Source of the DNA: Taudactylus pleione
Taxonomy: Eukaryota; Chordata; Amphibia; Anura; Myobatrachidae
DNA length: 64,000 bases
Direction: 5' to 3'
NCBI GenBank assembly: GCA_031769625.1
Contig: JAUIMM010000113.1
Location: forward strand, 17,222,501 to 17,286,500
The stretch's first letter is position 1; each line of letters starts with the position of its first letter. Shown here in pieces: positions 34,765 through 45,457 of this stretch. The translations under genes and the position numbers were made by a program. The notes beneath the pieces were generated by a model that was not told the DNA's origin, did no database searches, and worked only from the letters and a program-made list of their open reading frames with translations.

Positions 34765-35018
34765 GTGCGACTCTACGAATACAGTAGGTTTGAATTTTCC
34801 TGCCAAGTTTGGATTTTTCCCGCCAAAAATCGGGTCTCAGAAAGAGGCAAAATGTCATCTTTCATGGACAAACATCTTCTTCCATGGAGTTTTGTCCAGG
34901 AATGATGACGCTTGTCCATGAAAGATGACGTTTTGCTTCTTTCTAAGACCTGATGTTTGGCGGGAAAAATCTGAACTTGGCGGGAAAATTCAAACCTATC
35001 CGAGCTTGCACATCCCTA
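34765..35018. mobile_element. Fold-back hAT-like element
   Basis: TAGGTTTGAATTTTCC and CCCGCCA on the left (from 34785) are inverted on the right, ending near 34998. The right terminus reads GCACATCCCTA (near 35008-35018), the complement of a TAGGGATGTGC hAT-type end. Sequence near the centre (GAGGCAAAATGTCATC) resembles GAGGCAAAACGTCATC in the 5' region of the intact hAT at about 2122-2137. No TSD was confirmed. Confidence 0.6.
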
Positions 35019-35039
35019 GTCTAAATCTGTGTAAAAAGC

Positions 35040-35220
35040 CCTCCATTGCAAGCATCAATGGGTTTTCCTCATGCCAAGTTCGGTAGTGCTTCATCTGCAA
35101 CTTTGCATGTGTGTAAAACCAATTCATGTGCATTTAAAGTTACAGCCCAGCATCTCTGGTACACTGTCAGTGGCTTTTCGCTACATCTGCGACGTGGCTA
35201 AGATGTAAAATTTAAAGAAG
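35040..35220. repeat. Dispersed repeat, inverted relative to 18225-18415
   Basis: Contains CAGCATCTCTGGTACACTG, TTCATCTGCAACTTTGC and TTTAAAGTTACAGCCC, the reverse complement of blocks at 18270-18345. It is the second copy of that family in the window. Confidence 0.6.
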
Positions 35221-35458
35221 GAAAATGTGATGTGCTACTCCACTCAGTGCGTCAGTAGTGATGAGTATCTCATGCCATATGGTGTAGAGACGCCCAGTCA
35301 GTGAGGACAAATGAGGAAGTCATATCAAGCCTTGAAAGCTTCATCGCATCGCTCCATGTTATGGAAGGTTTCAATTTCCCGCTGAATGTTTTCTCTCAAT
35401 ACACACAGACACGATGAATGTGGACGCCACTGTAAGATGTAGGAATTCTTACTGACTA

Positions 35459-35640
35459 GCAGTGGTGGCTCGAGAGTTGGAGCTGCAGTGAAGTCCAAAA
35501 TTTAAATAGGGGAACCACACCAACTGCCACCCTCACTGGTTATATCCTCACTAGCAGTTGGTGTGGCTCCCCTATTTGAAATGTGAACTGCGCTCCTGAC
35601 TAAGGTGGTGAACAGCTGGCCTTCACTTCACGCATGTGAG
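35459..35640. mobile_element. Short palindromic hAT-like MITE
   Basis: Begins CAGTGGTGGCTCGAGAG, a common hAT-type terminus. The centre is an inverted repeat: AAATAGGGGAACCACACCAA at about 35512 against its reverse complement ending near 35578. The right end is not clear and no TSD was found. Confidence 0.5.
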
Positions 35641-35830
35641 AACAGCTGGCCTGGATGCTAATGGAGAACGCTTTCAACACTTGTTATGACTTCCTCATGT
35701 TTCTATTAGACATGGGGTTTTCGGTGTCAAATATCACCAATTACGTCAATTACTTAAAAAAGTTATAAGAAAAACTTTGGGGCCAATAGCGAGTGAAACA
35801 TCCTGTATTAGCATAACATGAAATAATAAA

Positions 35831-36609
35831 GGGCCTGATTCAGACCCACTCACAAGCGCTATGCAGAGCAGTAACTAGACTTTTTGGTGCCCTGTGCCAG
35901 AAAGAGCATTGGCGCCCCCCTCATTTTTCAAAGGGACATAATGCACCCCAAAAAGGGCCATGGCTTCATGGGGAAGGGCCAGGGAAGAGATAGGGGAGGC
36001 CAGGAGATGCTGGGTATGAAATTAGAGGAAGCTACAAGCAAGAATGATAATAAAAAGAAAGTTGACAGGCCCAAACAGTGCCCCCTTACCTGTGGTGCCC
36101 TGTGCGATGGCACCATCCGCACTACCCTAGCTATGGCCCTGGCGCTATGCGCTCGCAAGCAGGTCAATGGCCGGGCAGCGCGTACGCGCCGTGTGCGCAC
36201 TGCGCGTGCGAGGACCCCGGAGCGAGCGAGAAATTACTCGCTCCGGGGATCGCAGCAAAATGGGGCGGCTGTCAATGTTGATTGACAGCTCGCCCCGTTT
36301 TGTAGGTGGGGAGGGGGGTTTCCAAAGGAATGCCTGCCATTTGAGGGTGGCCCTACTCACGTCAGTAGTGAGCTTTCTGCTCTATTAGAGCAGGAAGTTC
36401 ACTGGGGCTTGCAGGAACGAGACCCTACTACAAGGGTTTTGTCGCAAACCAAATGGTCGAGATGATCCCGAACATAGCGACAATCACCTGGCCGCTCGCA
36501 AAAGCTGTGGGTGACCCACGAGCGGCCAGGAGGCCGGTTTTAAAAAAAAAGTGGCCATCCTGATTCAGAGCAAGCGCTCGCTTTTTGCGAGCGGCTCTGA
36601 ATCTGGTCC
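35831..36609. mobile_element. TIR MITE with serial hairpins, AAA TSD, split by a hAT
   Basis: Begins GGGCCTGATTCAGACCC and ends CTCTGAATCTGGTCC, with AAA on both sides (35828-35830 and 36610-36612). The part right of the nested hAT is a string of stems: about 36180-36190, 36219-36248 (CCGGAGCGAGCGAG arms), 36261-36297 (GGGGCGGCTGTCAA arms), 36357-36372, 36378-36398, 36422-36440 and 36491-36530 (TGGCCGCTCG arms), with a last stem near 36571-36596. Same architecture as 22486-23034 but different interior sequence. Confidence 0.8.
35864..36141. mobile_element. Non-autonomous hAT nested in a MITE, perfect 8-bp TSD
   Basis: Starts CAGAGCAGTAACTAGAC and ends CTAGCTATGGCCCTG. The TSD GCGCTATG is exact (35856-35863 and 36142-36149). 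The element is 278 bp and inserted into an already resident GGGCCTGATTCAG-family MITE. Confidence 0.87.
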
Positions 36610-36760
36610 AAAGTTCACAATGTGATAGGAAGCAATGAAGACAATACAGTATTAAGGGCTAATTTATAATGCTGTGGGGCATAGGAGTGACTACATATAT
36701 TCTTTGTAGGATCATAGTGATACATTTATTTAGATGGTATTTTAACTAAGTAAATATAAA

Positions 36761-36763
<3 letters not shown>

Positions 36764-36800
<37 letters not shown>
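36764..36800. repeat. (TA)n tract used as Tc1 target
   Basis: A TA dinucleotide run borders the left end of the Tc1-like element, and TA-rich sequence continues beyond its right end at 38427. The transposon landed inside a TA microsatellite, consistent with TA target choice. Confidence 0.85.
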
Positions 36801-36804
<4 letters not shown>

Positions 36805-38426
36805 CAGGTCCATAAATATTGGGACATTGACAGAATTTTCAGATTTTGGCCTCTATTCACCACCACAATGGTTTTGAAATGAAACAAACAAGATGTGCTT
36901 TAACTGCAGACTTTCAGATTTAATTTGAGGGTAATTACATCCAAATCGGGTGAACGGTGTAGGAATTACAACAGTTTCAATATGTGCCTCCCACTTTTTA
37001 AGGGACCAAAAGTAATGGGACTATGAAATCAAAAGCTATTTCATGGACAGGTGTGAGCTATTTCCTCATTATTTCATTATCAATTAAGCAGGTAAAAGGT
37101 CTGGAGTTGATTCTAGGTGTGACATTTGCATTTGGAATCAGTTGCTATCAACTCTCAATATGAGATCCAAAGAGCTGTCTCTATCAGTGAAGCAAGCCAT
37201 CATTAGGCTGAAAATCAAAACAAACCCATCACAGAGATAGCAAAACATTAGGTGTGGTCAAATCAACTGTTTGGAACATTCTTAAAAAGAAAGAACGCAC
37301 CGGAGAGCTCAGCAACACCAAAAGACCCGGAAGACCACGGAAAACAACTGTGGTGGATGACAAAAGAATTATTTCCCTGGTGAAGAAAAACCCCTTCACA
37401 ACAGTTGGCCAAATCAAGAACACTCTCCAGGAGGTAGGTGTATATGTGTCAAAGTCAACAATCAAGAGATGACTTCACAAAAGTGAATATAGAGGGTTCA
37501 CCACAAGATGCAAACCATTGGTGAGCCACAAAAACAGGAAGACCAGATTAGAGTTTGCCAAACATGTAAAAAAGCCATTACAGTTCTGGAACAACATCCT
37601 ATGGACAGATGAGACAAAGATCAACTTGTACCAGAGTGATGGGAAGAGAAGAGAAGGAAAGGAACTGCTCATGATCCTCATCAGTGAAGCATGGTGGTGG
37701 TAGTGTCATGGCGTGGGCATGTATGGCTGCCAATGGAACTGGTTCCCTTGTATTTATTGATGATGTGACTGCTAACAAAAGCAGCAGAATGAATTCTGAA
37801 GTGTTTCGGGCTATATTATATGCTCATATTCAGTCAAATACTTCAGAACTCATTGGACGGCGCTTCACAGTGCAGATGGACAATGACCCGAAGCATACTG
37901 CATAAGCAACCAAGGAGATTTTTAAGGCTAAAAAGTGGAATGTTATACAATGGCCAAGTCAATCCCCTTACCTGAATCCGATTGAGCATGCATTTCACTT
38001 GATGAAGACAAAACTGAAGGGAAAATGCCCCAAGAACAAGCAGGAACTGATGACATTTGCAGTAGAGGCCTGGCAGAGCATCACCAGGTATGAAACCCAG
38101 CGTCTGGTGATGTCTATGCATTCCAGACTTCAGGCTGTAATTGCCTGCAAAGGATTTGCAACAAAGTATTAAAAAGTGAAAGTTAGATTTAGGATTGTTT
38201 AGTTTGTCCCATTACTTTTGACCCCTTAAAAAGTGGGAGGCACATATAGAAACCGTTGTCATTTCTACACCGTTCACCTGATTTGGATATAATTACCCTC
38301 AAATTAAATCTGAAAGTCTGCAGTTAAATCACATCTTGTTTGTTTCATTTCAAAGCCATTGTGGTGGTGAATAGAGGCCAAAATATGAAAATTCTGTCAA
38401 TGTCCCAATATTTATGGACCTGACTG
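36801..38426 (+). mobile_element. Tc1-like transposon, copy 1 (full length, inactive)
   Basis: TIRs begin CAGACAGGTCCATAAATATT and, inverted, CAGTCAGGTCCATAAATATT. TA flanks both ends. Terminal inverted repeats extend about 170 bp, including the block GATTTAATTTGAGGGTAATT. Length is 1626 bp. The second copy at 48687-50326 lies in opposite orientation with the same internal structure. Confidence 0.92.
37159..38172 (+). pseudogene. Tc1-like transposase, frameshifted
   Basis: The protein would cut and paste the element at TA sites. Starting at ATG 37159 it encodes RSKELSLSVKQAIIRLK (first helix-turn-helix), then a frameshift, then VKSTVWNILKKK, GRPRKTT (GRPR hook) and WTDETKINLY (first catalytic Asp). 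A TGA interrupts after STIKR near 37470. After GKRREGKELL the frame shifts, then continues as GGGSVMAWACMAANG, QMDNDPKHTA (second Asp), a TAA stop, and PIEHAFHLMKTKLKGK (catalytic Glu), ending GFATKY near 38170. The SPDLN motif reads SPYLN. At least two stops and two frameshifts make it non-functional. Confidence 0.9.
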
Positions 38427-38428
38427 TA

Positions 38429-39200
38429 TAGTATATATGTATATATATAGATCAATAAAAAGTTTATTTTGTAGGATAAACAGTATTTGAGGATAAAAAA
38501 AGTAATAATAAGGTGAAAATTGTAACAAGTGCAATATTAAAACTATATGTAAACTTTATACCTAAAGACCATGCAATCTAACTGGGTGATGGAATAAATA
38601 CAGCAGCGAATGGCAAAAGCAAGAAGTGCTGATTGTTGGAATACAACTTTGTAAGTATCATTGTTTAAGTGGTGGACACAGCTGGAATTGATAAAGACAT
38701 CTGCAGAGATTGCGACAGTACTACTGATATAAGAGGTGAGATTTCATCTTGGATTCGATGTTAGGTAGTAATGGGTTTCATGTACACAAGAATAGAGTGT
38801 TAGTATTTCAAAGGTTGCAAAGAAATATAATACAAATTATAAGTGCTACAGTAAAATAACAGTACAACCTCATTAAATGAGCAGTTCTTAGTTCTCCGAA
38901 CAGGTGTCTCAGTCTGCAGGTATATAGCAGCACAGTAGAATGAATCAAAACCTTAGAAGTATGGCTAACACATCCAGTGAGATATTTGTGTCATTGTAGG
39001 GTCCCTGGTTTGTAAACTCTGAGTAGATGACAATACTCATATGATGAAACATTTCTAGATGGGTAGTTTTGTTATAGAGTAAATGGACGCATAAATAATG
39101 TATTAGTTAATATACTGATTGTAATGAGTGAATGGAAATAAAGTACTGTATGTTATTGTGCTGTATGTACAGTACTGTATGTTATTGTGGGATATGGTTA
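38429..39200. other. Unassigned DNA
   Basis: No gene was recognised. A short duplication of TACTGTATGTTATTGTG lies near 39143-39189. Confidence 0.45.
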
Positions 39201-39204
39201 ATAT

Positions 39205-39305
39205 ATATATGAGCCGTTGGGATGCAAACCAAGTCAGGATGCTGGCGTTGGGATTCTGACCACCAGGATACTGAACGCCGGCATCCAGTACCCAACCCGT
39301 TATTG
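39205..39305. repeat. Fragment of the GTTGGGATTCTGAC repeat family
   Basis: GTTGGGATGC, GTTGGGATTCTGACC and CCGGCATCC motifs resemble the element at 60117-60380. Only part is present and no ends are resolved. Confidence 0.45.
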
Positions 39306-39439
39306 CAACCACTGATATTAGTATTAATAGTAATATTTAGTTTGTTCTGCTCACCTTAAAAGCTTTTTACAAGGAAATAGCAATACTGTATATCTGACCA
39401 GGAAGTCTATATGTCTGATCAGGCAATATACAGTACAGT

Positions 39440-39936
39440 GAGGGAGATGTATGAAGCGTTGAAGCTGCTCCCCGATGTATGATTGGGGGGGTTTGGTGGC
39501 AAATGACACGGGCGCTATGTATCCCTGTCATTATCGGCACTGCTATCTACCAGATAGCAGCGCTGAAAGCCTGGGCAATGTAAGAATGGTCAGCTCGCCT
39601 GACCGTTCCGCCCCCCTGCAGCTGTCTCTATTGACAGCTACAGCCTGGCGATGCCCTATCCCCAAGGCAGGGACAGCGCTGCTGCGAGGGCTGCCGGCGA
39701 GATCCCGTTCATGCTCAGTGGAGCTGGCTGGGATTGAGACACAGAGCATCAGCACTAGGCTGATACGCTGTGTACTCAGGCAGGGTTTGCCGGAGGGGGG
39801 AGTTAACACTCCCCTGCTCTGGCCGATGAGATGTTAATAAATCTCATCGTTAGTGTTTCCTGCTTCACCTCGGTAAAGAGGCAAAGCTGGAAGTGATATA
39901 GCGGCATTTAAAGTGCCGCTGTAATACATCTCCCCC
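39440..39936. mobile_element. Serial-hairpin MITE with GGGAGATGTAT ends
   Basis: Ends GGGAGATGTATGA and, inverted, GGGGGAGATGTATTA. The interior is a string of stems: about 39541-39562 (CTGCTATCT arms), 39587-39604 (GGTCAG arms), 39619-39640 (AGCTGTC arms), 39746-39772, 39798-39812 (GGAGTG-type arms), 39824-39848 (GATGAGAT arms), 39869-39880 and 39900-39920 (AGCGGCA arms). Termini resemble those of 63151-63941, not those of 22486-23034. No TSD was firmly read. Confidence 0.7.
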
Positions 39937-40613
39937 AGTATCTGACCTGGATGCCATTCTTTGTCTCAACAGGTCAAAACCTTACAAGCCCTTGGGCGTC
40001 ATACTAGATACAGAGAGTTGACAGTGGCATGCCGTTGCTTGTTATGCCAGCAACATTTTGTATAACAAAAGTTGCTGCATGCTATGATTGAAGTCACCAA
40101 TAACTCAACCTGTATTACGCACCTCAGCTGTTTGATCCTTAACATTCAAAGCTATCCACAAATATTCTGACACGAACATACAGCCGCACCTTGTCCTATT
40201 TTCTTTTGTGCAATTCAATTCTAAGAACTATAGTAACAATTCAGGCCCTTTTTAGCCTTTGCTTTCATTTATACCTTTCTAATGTCTGCATATGTCATAT
40301 TTGCTATAGCTACATGTAATTATATAATGTTGGTAATCTATTGCTTTATAAAATACTGAATAATGGGTGGAACTAGCGGCGGTACAGCCGGTGCATTGCA
40401 CCGGCGCCCGCTGTGGTGCAGGGGCCTGCACCCACCGCTAGTGTGCCCAGTGCCCCACAAGTGTAGGGCAGACCGCAGTGAGTAGCGGTCTGCCCTACAC
40501 AGAAACAAACACACAGCCGCCAGCGGCAGCGGTGTGTTTTATGTAGCAATGCAACCGGCCAGCCAGCCAATGAGAGTCATATGAGAGTCATACGGTTCCC
40601 CCCGCAGCAGGTG

Positions 40614-40643
40614 ATGGGAGAGACGTCATGACGTCTCTCCCAT
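40614..40643. repeat. Perfect 30-bp palindrome with ACGTCA motifs
   Basis: ATGGGAGAGACGTCA is followed immediately by its exact reverse complement, with no loop. A close relative lies in the hAT at 46735-48347 (47521-47560), where an added CATGACG creates the full TGACGTCA cAMP-response-type motif. Confidence 0.85.
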
Positions 40644-41104
40644 AGTGCAGAGCAGGCAGGGAGCAGAGGACAGCTGCAGTCATCAGCTGGAGCGGGGATC
40701 AGGTAAGTTGCCTATTTTTTTTTCTTTTGTGTGTATGCATTGCTGGGAGGCACTGTATAGCTAGTTGCTACTGGGGGCAGTGTATAAAGGGGGCTGTACC
40801 GGGGGCACTGTATAGGGGGACTGCAGGGTGTGTGGGGAACATGGGCCTCTGGGTACAGGGGGGCCCCACACCGCACACCCTGCACCCATAATATTACTTA
40901 CCTCTCCGGAGTCCCACGTCGGCGCGGGGGTCCGGCGCTGTAAAACAAGTGGAAAATGGCCTCAATGGCCATTTTCCCATCGTTTGCGCTTGCGCAGTAC
41001 AGGGAAAATGGCCGCCGCTGCCTTTTTCCCGGTGCCCCGTGCACACACTATAGAGTCTGGGCACACTCTAGTGCCCAAAGTCTATGACTCTCTAGAAACG
41101 CCCC

Positions 41105-42010
41105 TGGGGGCTGCTACTGGTTGCACTGTATAGGGGGCTGCTACTGGGTGCACTGTATAGGGGGGCTGCTACTGGGGGCACTGTATAGGGGGCTGCTACT
41201 GGGGCCGCTTTATAAAGGCGGCTGCTACTGGGGTCACTGTATAGGGGAGGCTGCTAATGGGTGCACTGTAGAGCTGGTTGCTACTGGGGGCACTGTAAAA
41301 AGGGGGCTGCTACTGGGGGCACTGTATAGGGGGCTGCTACTGGGGGCACTGTATAGCTGTTTGCTACTGGGGCACTGTATAAAGGGGGCTGCTACTGGGG
41401 GCACTGTATAGGGAGGGCTGCTACTGGGTGCACTGTATAGGGGGTCTGCTACTGGGGACCTATAGGGGGCTACTATTGGGGGCACTGTATAAAGGGGGCT
41501 GCTAATGGGAACACTTTATAAAGGGGGCTGCTACTGAGGGTACTGTATAGTGGGCTGCTACTGGGGACACTGTATAAAGGGGGCTGCTACTGGGGGCACT
41601 GTATAGGGGGCTGCTAATGGGGGCATTGTATAGGGGCTGCTACTGGGGGCACTGTGTAGGAGCTGCTACTGGGGGCAGTGTATAAGGGGGCTGCTACTGG
41701 GGGCACTGTATAAAGGGGGCTGCTACTGGGGGCACTGTAGAGGGGGCTGCTACTGGGGGCACTGTATAAGGGGGCTGCTACTTGGGGCACTGTATAAGGG
41801 GCTGCTACTGGGGGCACTGTATAGGAGGAGCTGCTACTGGGGGCACTGTATAGGGGGCAACTACTGAGGGAACTTCATAGGGGGACTACTACTGAAGGCA
41901 TGAATAGGTGGAATACTACTGGGGGAACTGCACAGGGTGGACTACTACTGGGGGCAATGCATAGGGGGGACTACTACTGGGGGCAATGCACAGGGGTGAC
42001 CACTTCTGAG
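41105..42010 (+). repeat. Minisatellite, unit about 28-30 bp
   Basis: About 30 degenerate copies of GGGGGCTGCTACTGGGGGCA followed by CTGTATAA. Units vary by loss or gain of GGCTG and AAA. The last units change to GACTACTACTGG. Frames of 65-100 residues on either strand are repeat artefacts. Confidence 0.92.
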
Positions 42011-42379
42011 GGCACTGCATAGGGGGGCCCAAAGCATAATTTTGCACCTGGGCCCACCACTCTGTAGTTCCACCACTGCTGAATAATATTAATTTTTATA
42101 TGAAAGGTCCATAGATTACAGAAATACATTTTGTGTGGGAGTAGGAGCAGATGTCTTAAATGTTTCTATATTATCTTGTCTGTACAGTAATTAGCAACAT
42201 TTTAAAACTGAAGGAAGGGATGAAATAAATGTGGGCAGACTGTAGTGCGTGTGAGACACTAAATGGGTATATGCCATATATACAGAATAAAACATCTGAA
42301 TTCACTTTATCATGTTTCAAATTATTATTTTCAGACAGATTATTTTTATTTGTATGAATATTTTTGTGTTGTAAGTAAG

Positions 42380-42696
42380 TAAAGATGAGCAATAAGGTTT
42401 CCCTAAAAAACAAACACACCAGAACTTAGGGGCTCTGAGTTGAATCAAGTCACGTCTGGAATCACTTTTGGGATACAGAGTAGAACCTAGTTTCGACTCA
42501 GGTCAGCTGTAAATTCGTAACTTGGATTTAAAAACTGAATCTCGGTTTTTATTGCATGTAAACAGGTCCAAATGACATGATTTTAGCTGTTTTATCAATT
42601 TTAATGAAATGGAAAGCCGAATCCGAACCAAAACACTTGAGAGAGGTTTTGCCAAAACCATAACATTTGAAACACGAGGGGCCGCGCACATCTCTA
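42380..42696 (-). mobile_element. Non-autonomous relative of the intact hAT, 317 bp
   Basis: Right end GCGCACATCTCTA and left end TAAAGATGAGC are degenerate inverted copies of a TAGRGATGTGC-type terminus. Flanks TAAGTAAG and GTAGTAAG match in 6 of 8 positions. It shares ATTTTAGCTGTTTT and GGTTTTGCCAAAACC with the 3' end of the element at 2014-7920, so it may have used the same transposase family. Confidence 0.65.
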
Positions 42697-42939
42697 GTAG
42701 TAAGGCTAATGAAAAAAATCAAAGATAAGTGCTGTCCAACAAGTACTTTAAAGGTCTCCATCACACCAGCAGTATTATTTGTTAATATTGGAAAATGCTC
42801 AGGCAATTCATAAAAAATGTGAGAGGTTTCAATTCAATTAGTGAGGACACTTTCAGTCTATTCAGAGGCATTTTTAATATACCTTGATTTCTCTGTAGTG
42901 CTGTTATTACCTACTCCCATTGTGCTAGATTTTACTGTT

Positions 42940-43195
42940 GCACAGGGCAAAACTGTCCATCCGGCCCTTCTGGCAGATTCCAGCAGTGCTGATGACCTGA
43001 TGGGCCGATCTGGCTGCCCATAAAACTGGCTGAGCAGCACCATCGCCCAGCGTTCTGCTCATCCGGCATGCAGAGAAATAGGGTTGTGCCGCATGGCCAT
43101 ACCCTTTGACTCGCAATATACCCTCATAATGCATGATCACATCCCTCAATGAGGAGTGGACTGGCACTTGTAGCATAATAATTCTGTGTGATAGT
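42940..43195. mobile_element. Degenerate hAT-like fragment
   Basis: CAGGGCAAAACTGTCCATCC and GGCCCTTCTGGCAGATTCCAG resemble the right half of the 31204-31504 element. GAGTGGACTGGCA near 43153 may be the other side. No TSD was found. Confidence 0.45.
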
Positions 43196-43344
43196 CTGCC
43201 TCCATAGTTCTCTAGCAATATTTATGGATAATAAATAATTATGCTTAAAACTATGGCCAATATCTAAGAAAACAGTATGAAACTAAAATATACAAAAGTG
43301 AAATATAAAAGAAGGGATACAGAAAATAAAATTATTAACGCTTT

Positions 43345-44548
43345 CCCCTTTATATAGTGCCCCCGGTAGTAGTCCTCCCCTATGCAGTGCTCCCAGTAGT
43401 AGTGCTCCCAGTAGAGGTCCCCCCAGTAGTCGTCCCTCCGATGCAGTGCCCCCAGTAGAGGTCCCTCCAGTGGTGCCCCCAGTAGAGGTTCTCCCCAGTA
43501 TTGCCCCCAGTAGTGGTCACCCCCTGTAGTACCCCAAGTAGTATCCCACCACCATGCAGTGCCCCCAGTAGTAGTCCCCCCCAGTAGTGCCCCCAGTTGA
43601 GGTCAACCCCAGTGGTGCACCCAGTAGAGGTCCTCCCCAGTAGTGCCCCCAGTAGAGGTCCCCCCAGTAGTAGTCCACCCCTCCTCATGACAAATATTGG
43701 GTAAGCACTCAGTGGGAGAAAAGCAGCTTGGCTGTGCAGCACAGGACGGTGCTGGGCACAGGGAAGCCTAGCGCCGGTCCTGAGTAAATGTGTAGTGCTG
43801 ACCGCACTCAGGAGCTCATTCAGACCCGCTCGCAAGCGGCCACTCGCTCGTTCACGGACGATGTTATGCATTTGGCAATGCGTATGCATCGCAGTGCACG
43901 TGTGCGAACTAGTTTGAGCGATTGGGAAGCGCTCGCGGACCCAGCAAATACAGCCCAGTGGAATGAGTGACAGGAGAGGCCGTTTGTGGGTGGTAACAGG
44001 GGCAGGGCAGTAATAACAGGGGAGTGGAGGTGTGAACGCAGGCGTGTCAGAGTGTTTAAACGCTGTTTCAGAGGCATGCATAATTAACAGGCAGCGTCAG
44101 AGTACACGTCACCTGGCTGTTTTTTACACTGAAATGCTTGCAGTGCTTTCGGTAGGGTAAAGGCAACCGCAAGCACTGCGGTCAGATCCGATGGAACCCG
44201 ATGTACCGATGATTGTATATACTTCCTGTAGATGACATGCCGTAGTGGGCGGCTAAAGACAGGCTGGTGGGCATCTATAAACACAAAGTGATCGCTCGCC
44301 AAGACATAGTGGGCGTGCTTATGCCTTGCCGTGCGATCGCCTGCCCTGATAACACTTAGCTGAATTTGCAAATGCAGGGAGCGAGCGGCCGCATCTAGCG
44401 AACGGGTCTGAATCAGGCGCTCAATGCGGTCGGCACTACACTGGCTAACTAGGACAGGCCAGACCATGGCCGGCAGCGCCCCCTGCACCAACGGTCCCAA
44501 GGAGCCCAGGGCATGAGCCCCAGCGGCCTTGCCCTAGTTACACCACTG
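43345..44548 (-). mobile_element. Minisatellite-bearing hAT element in reverse, split by a MITE
   Basis: The right edge reads CCCTAGTTACACCACTG, the complement of a CAGTGGTGTAACTAGGG hAT end. At the other side (about 43352-43680) is a minisatellite of GCCCCCAGTAGTAGTCC-like units, the reverse complement of the kind in 40364-42078. A stem around GTAGTGCTGACCGCA and TGCGGTCGGCACTAC is separated by the nested MITE at 43811-44420. The left end and TSD were not found. Confidence 0.65.
43811..44420. mobile_element. TIR MITE, TCA TSD, nested in a hAT
   Basis: Starts GGAGCTCATTCAGACCC and ends GGGTCTGAATCAGGCGC, with TCA on both sides (43808-43810 and 44421-44423). Stems near both ends use GCTCGCAAGCGGCC-type arms. 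The interior includes AGTGACAGGAG and GGTAACAGGG blocks, as in 63215-63812. Non-coding. Confidence 0.8.
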
Positions 44549-44753
44549 TATTTTTTATACCATACTCACTGTTACCACTATTAACCCTGTGCTTACTGTG
44601 TATTCCGCTGTCACCACTTTAATTCTGTGTACACCGCTGTTACCATAATAAACCATACAGCCTGATTTAGTTCATCTGTGTGGGCTAACCTCCATTTCAC
44701 ATCCCACTGACACCAAACAGGTTCCACCACTAGGTTATACTAATACGATCATA

Positions 44754-45302
44754 GGCCCTCATTCAGAGCCGTACGCTCTGAGCAGAGCGCACGCTTTGAA
44801 TGAGGGCCGCCCTCCATAAAAATGGAACGTCCTCCTGGACGCTCGTATACCTGTGGGTCACCACCCACAGCCTATATGAGCATGCAGTTTGATGGCCGCG
44901 ATGGTCTTGACCATCGCGACCATCGAAACTGCGAGCCGGAGCCTGCGATTGAGGTTTTCAACCGCAAGCTCCGGAGTGATTTTGGCTCTATCAGAGCCAA
45001 AATCACTCCCACTGACATCACTAGTGATGTCAGTGGGCCGGCTTCTGACGGGAGGCGTTCCCGTGGGAATGCCCCCGTCAGGGAGGCACGCCCCAGGCAC
45101 GCCCACCAAAGGGGGCGTGCTGTCAATCAACATCGACAGCACGCCCCCTTTGATCAGACACAACGAGCGAAGGACTTTCCTTCGCTCGTCGCGTCTGGTG
45201 CATGCGCACGTCGGAGCTCCCTCCGTCGTGCGCATGCTCAGTGCAGAACATCGACCCACTTGCGAGCGGACAGCCGCTCGCGAGTGGGTCTGAATCAGGG
45301 CC
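44754..45302. mobile_element. 549-bp serial-hairpin MITE, copy B
   Basis: Same orientation, ends, length and hairpin order as copy A at 22486-23034. It is flanked by a perfect ATA TSD (44751-44753 and 45303-45305). Hand comparison gave about 19 substitutions and no indel; several are transitions at CpG. Long frames on both strands (up to about 160 residues within the element) are conserved only because the DNA is, and contain no domain. Confidence 0.92.
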
Positions 45303-45305
45303 ATA

Positions 45306-45426
45306 GTTTGTTGTGTAAACATAAATTGTGTACGCTTGCACATAATTGGATGCTCATTGTGATCCAGTTTATATTATTATTCCAAATTTCTGATAACATA
45401 TTGTATGTACGTACATTAAATGTATA

Positions 45427-45457
<31 letters not shown>

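Larger units (their letters stand above)
40364..42078 (+). mobile_element. Minisatellite-bearing hAT element, 8-bp TSD
   Basis: CTGAATAA flanks both sides exactly (40356-40363 and 42079-42086). Left end TGGGTGGAACTAGCG and right end, inverted, CAGTGGTGGAACTAC, share GGTGGAACTA. The first 740 bp include a GCACCGG palindrome, a perfect GGGAGAGACGTC palindrome at 40614-40643 and a splice-like AGGTAAG near 40701. From about 41105 to 42010 the element is a minisatellite. It has no transposase and must be moved in trans. Confidence 0.88.

Noticed and set aside
34312..34806. Overlapping frames of about 120 residues on both strands
   Set aside because: No domain, no homologous block and no supporting signals were seen; likely chance.
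41121..41817. Gly/Leu-rich and Pro/Ser-rich repeat frames
   Set aside because: Products of the 28-30 bp minisatellite read in either direction.
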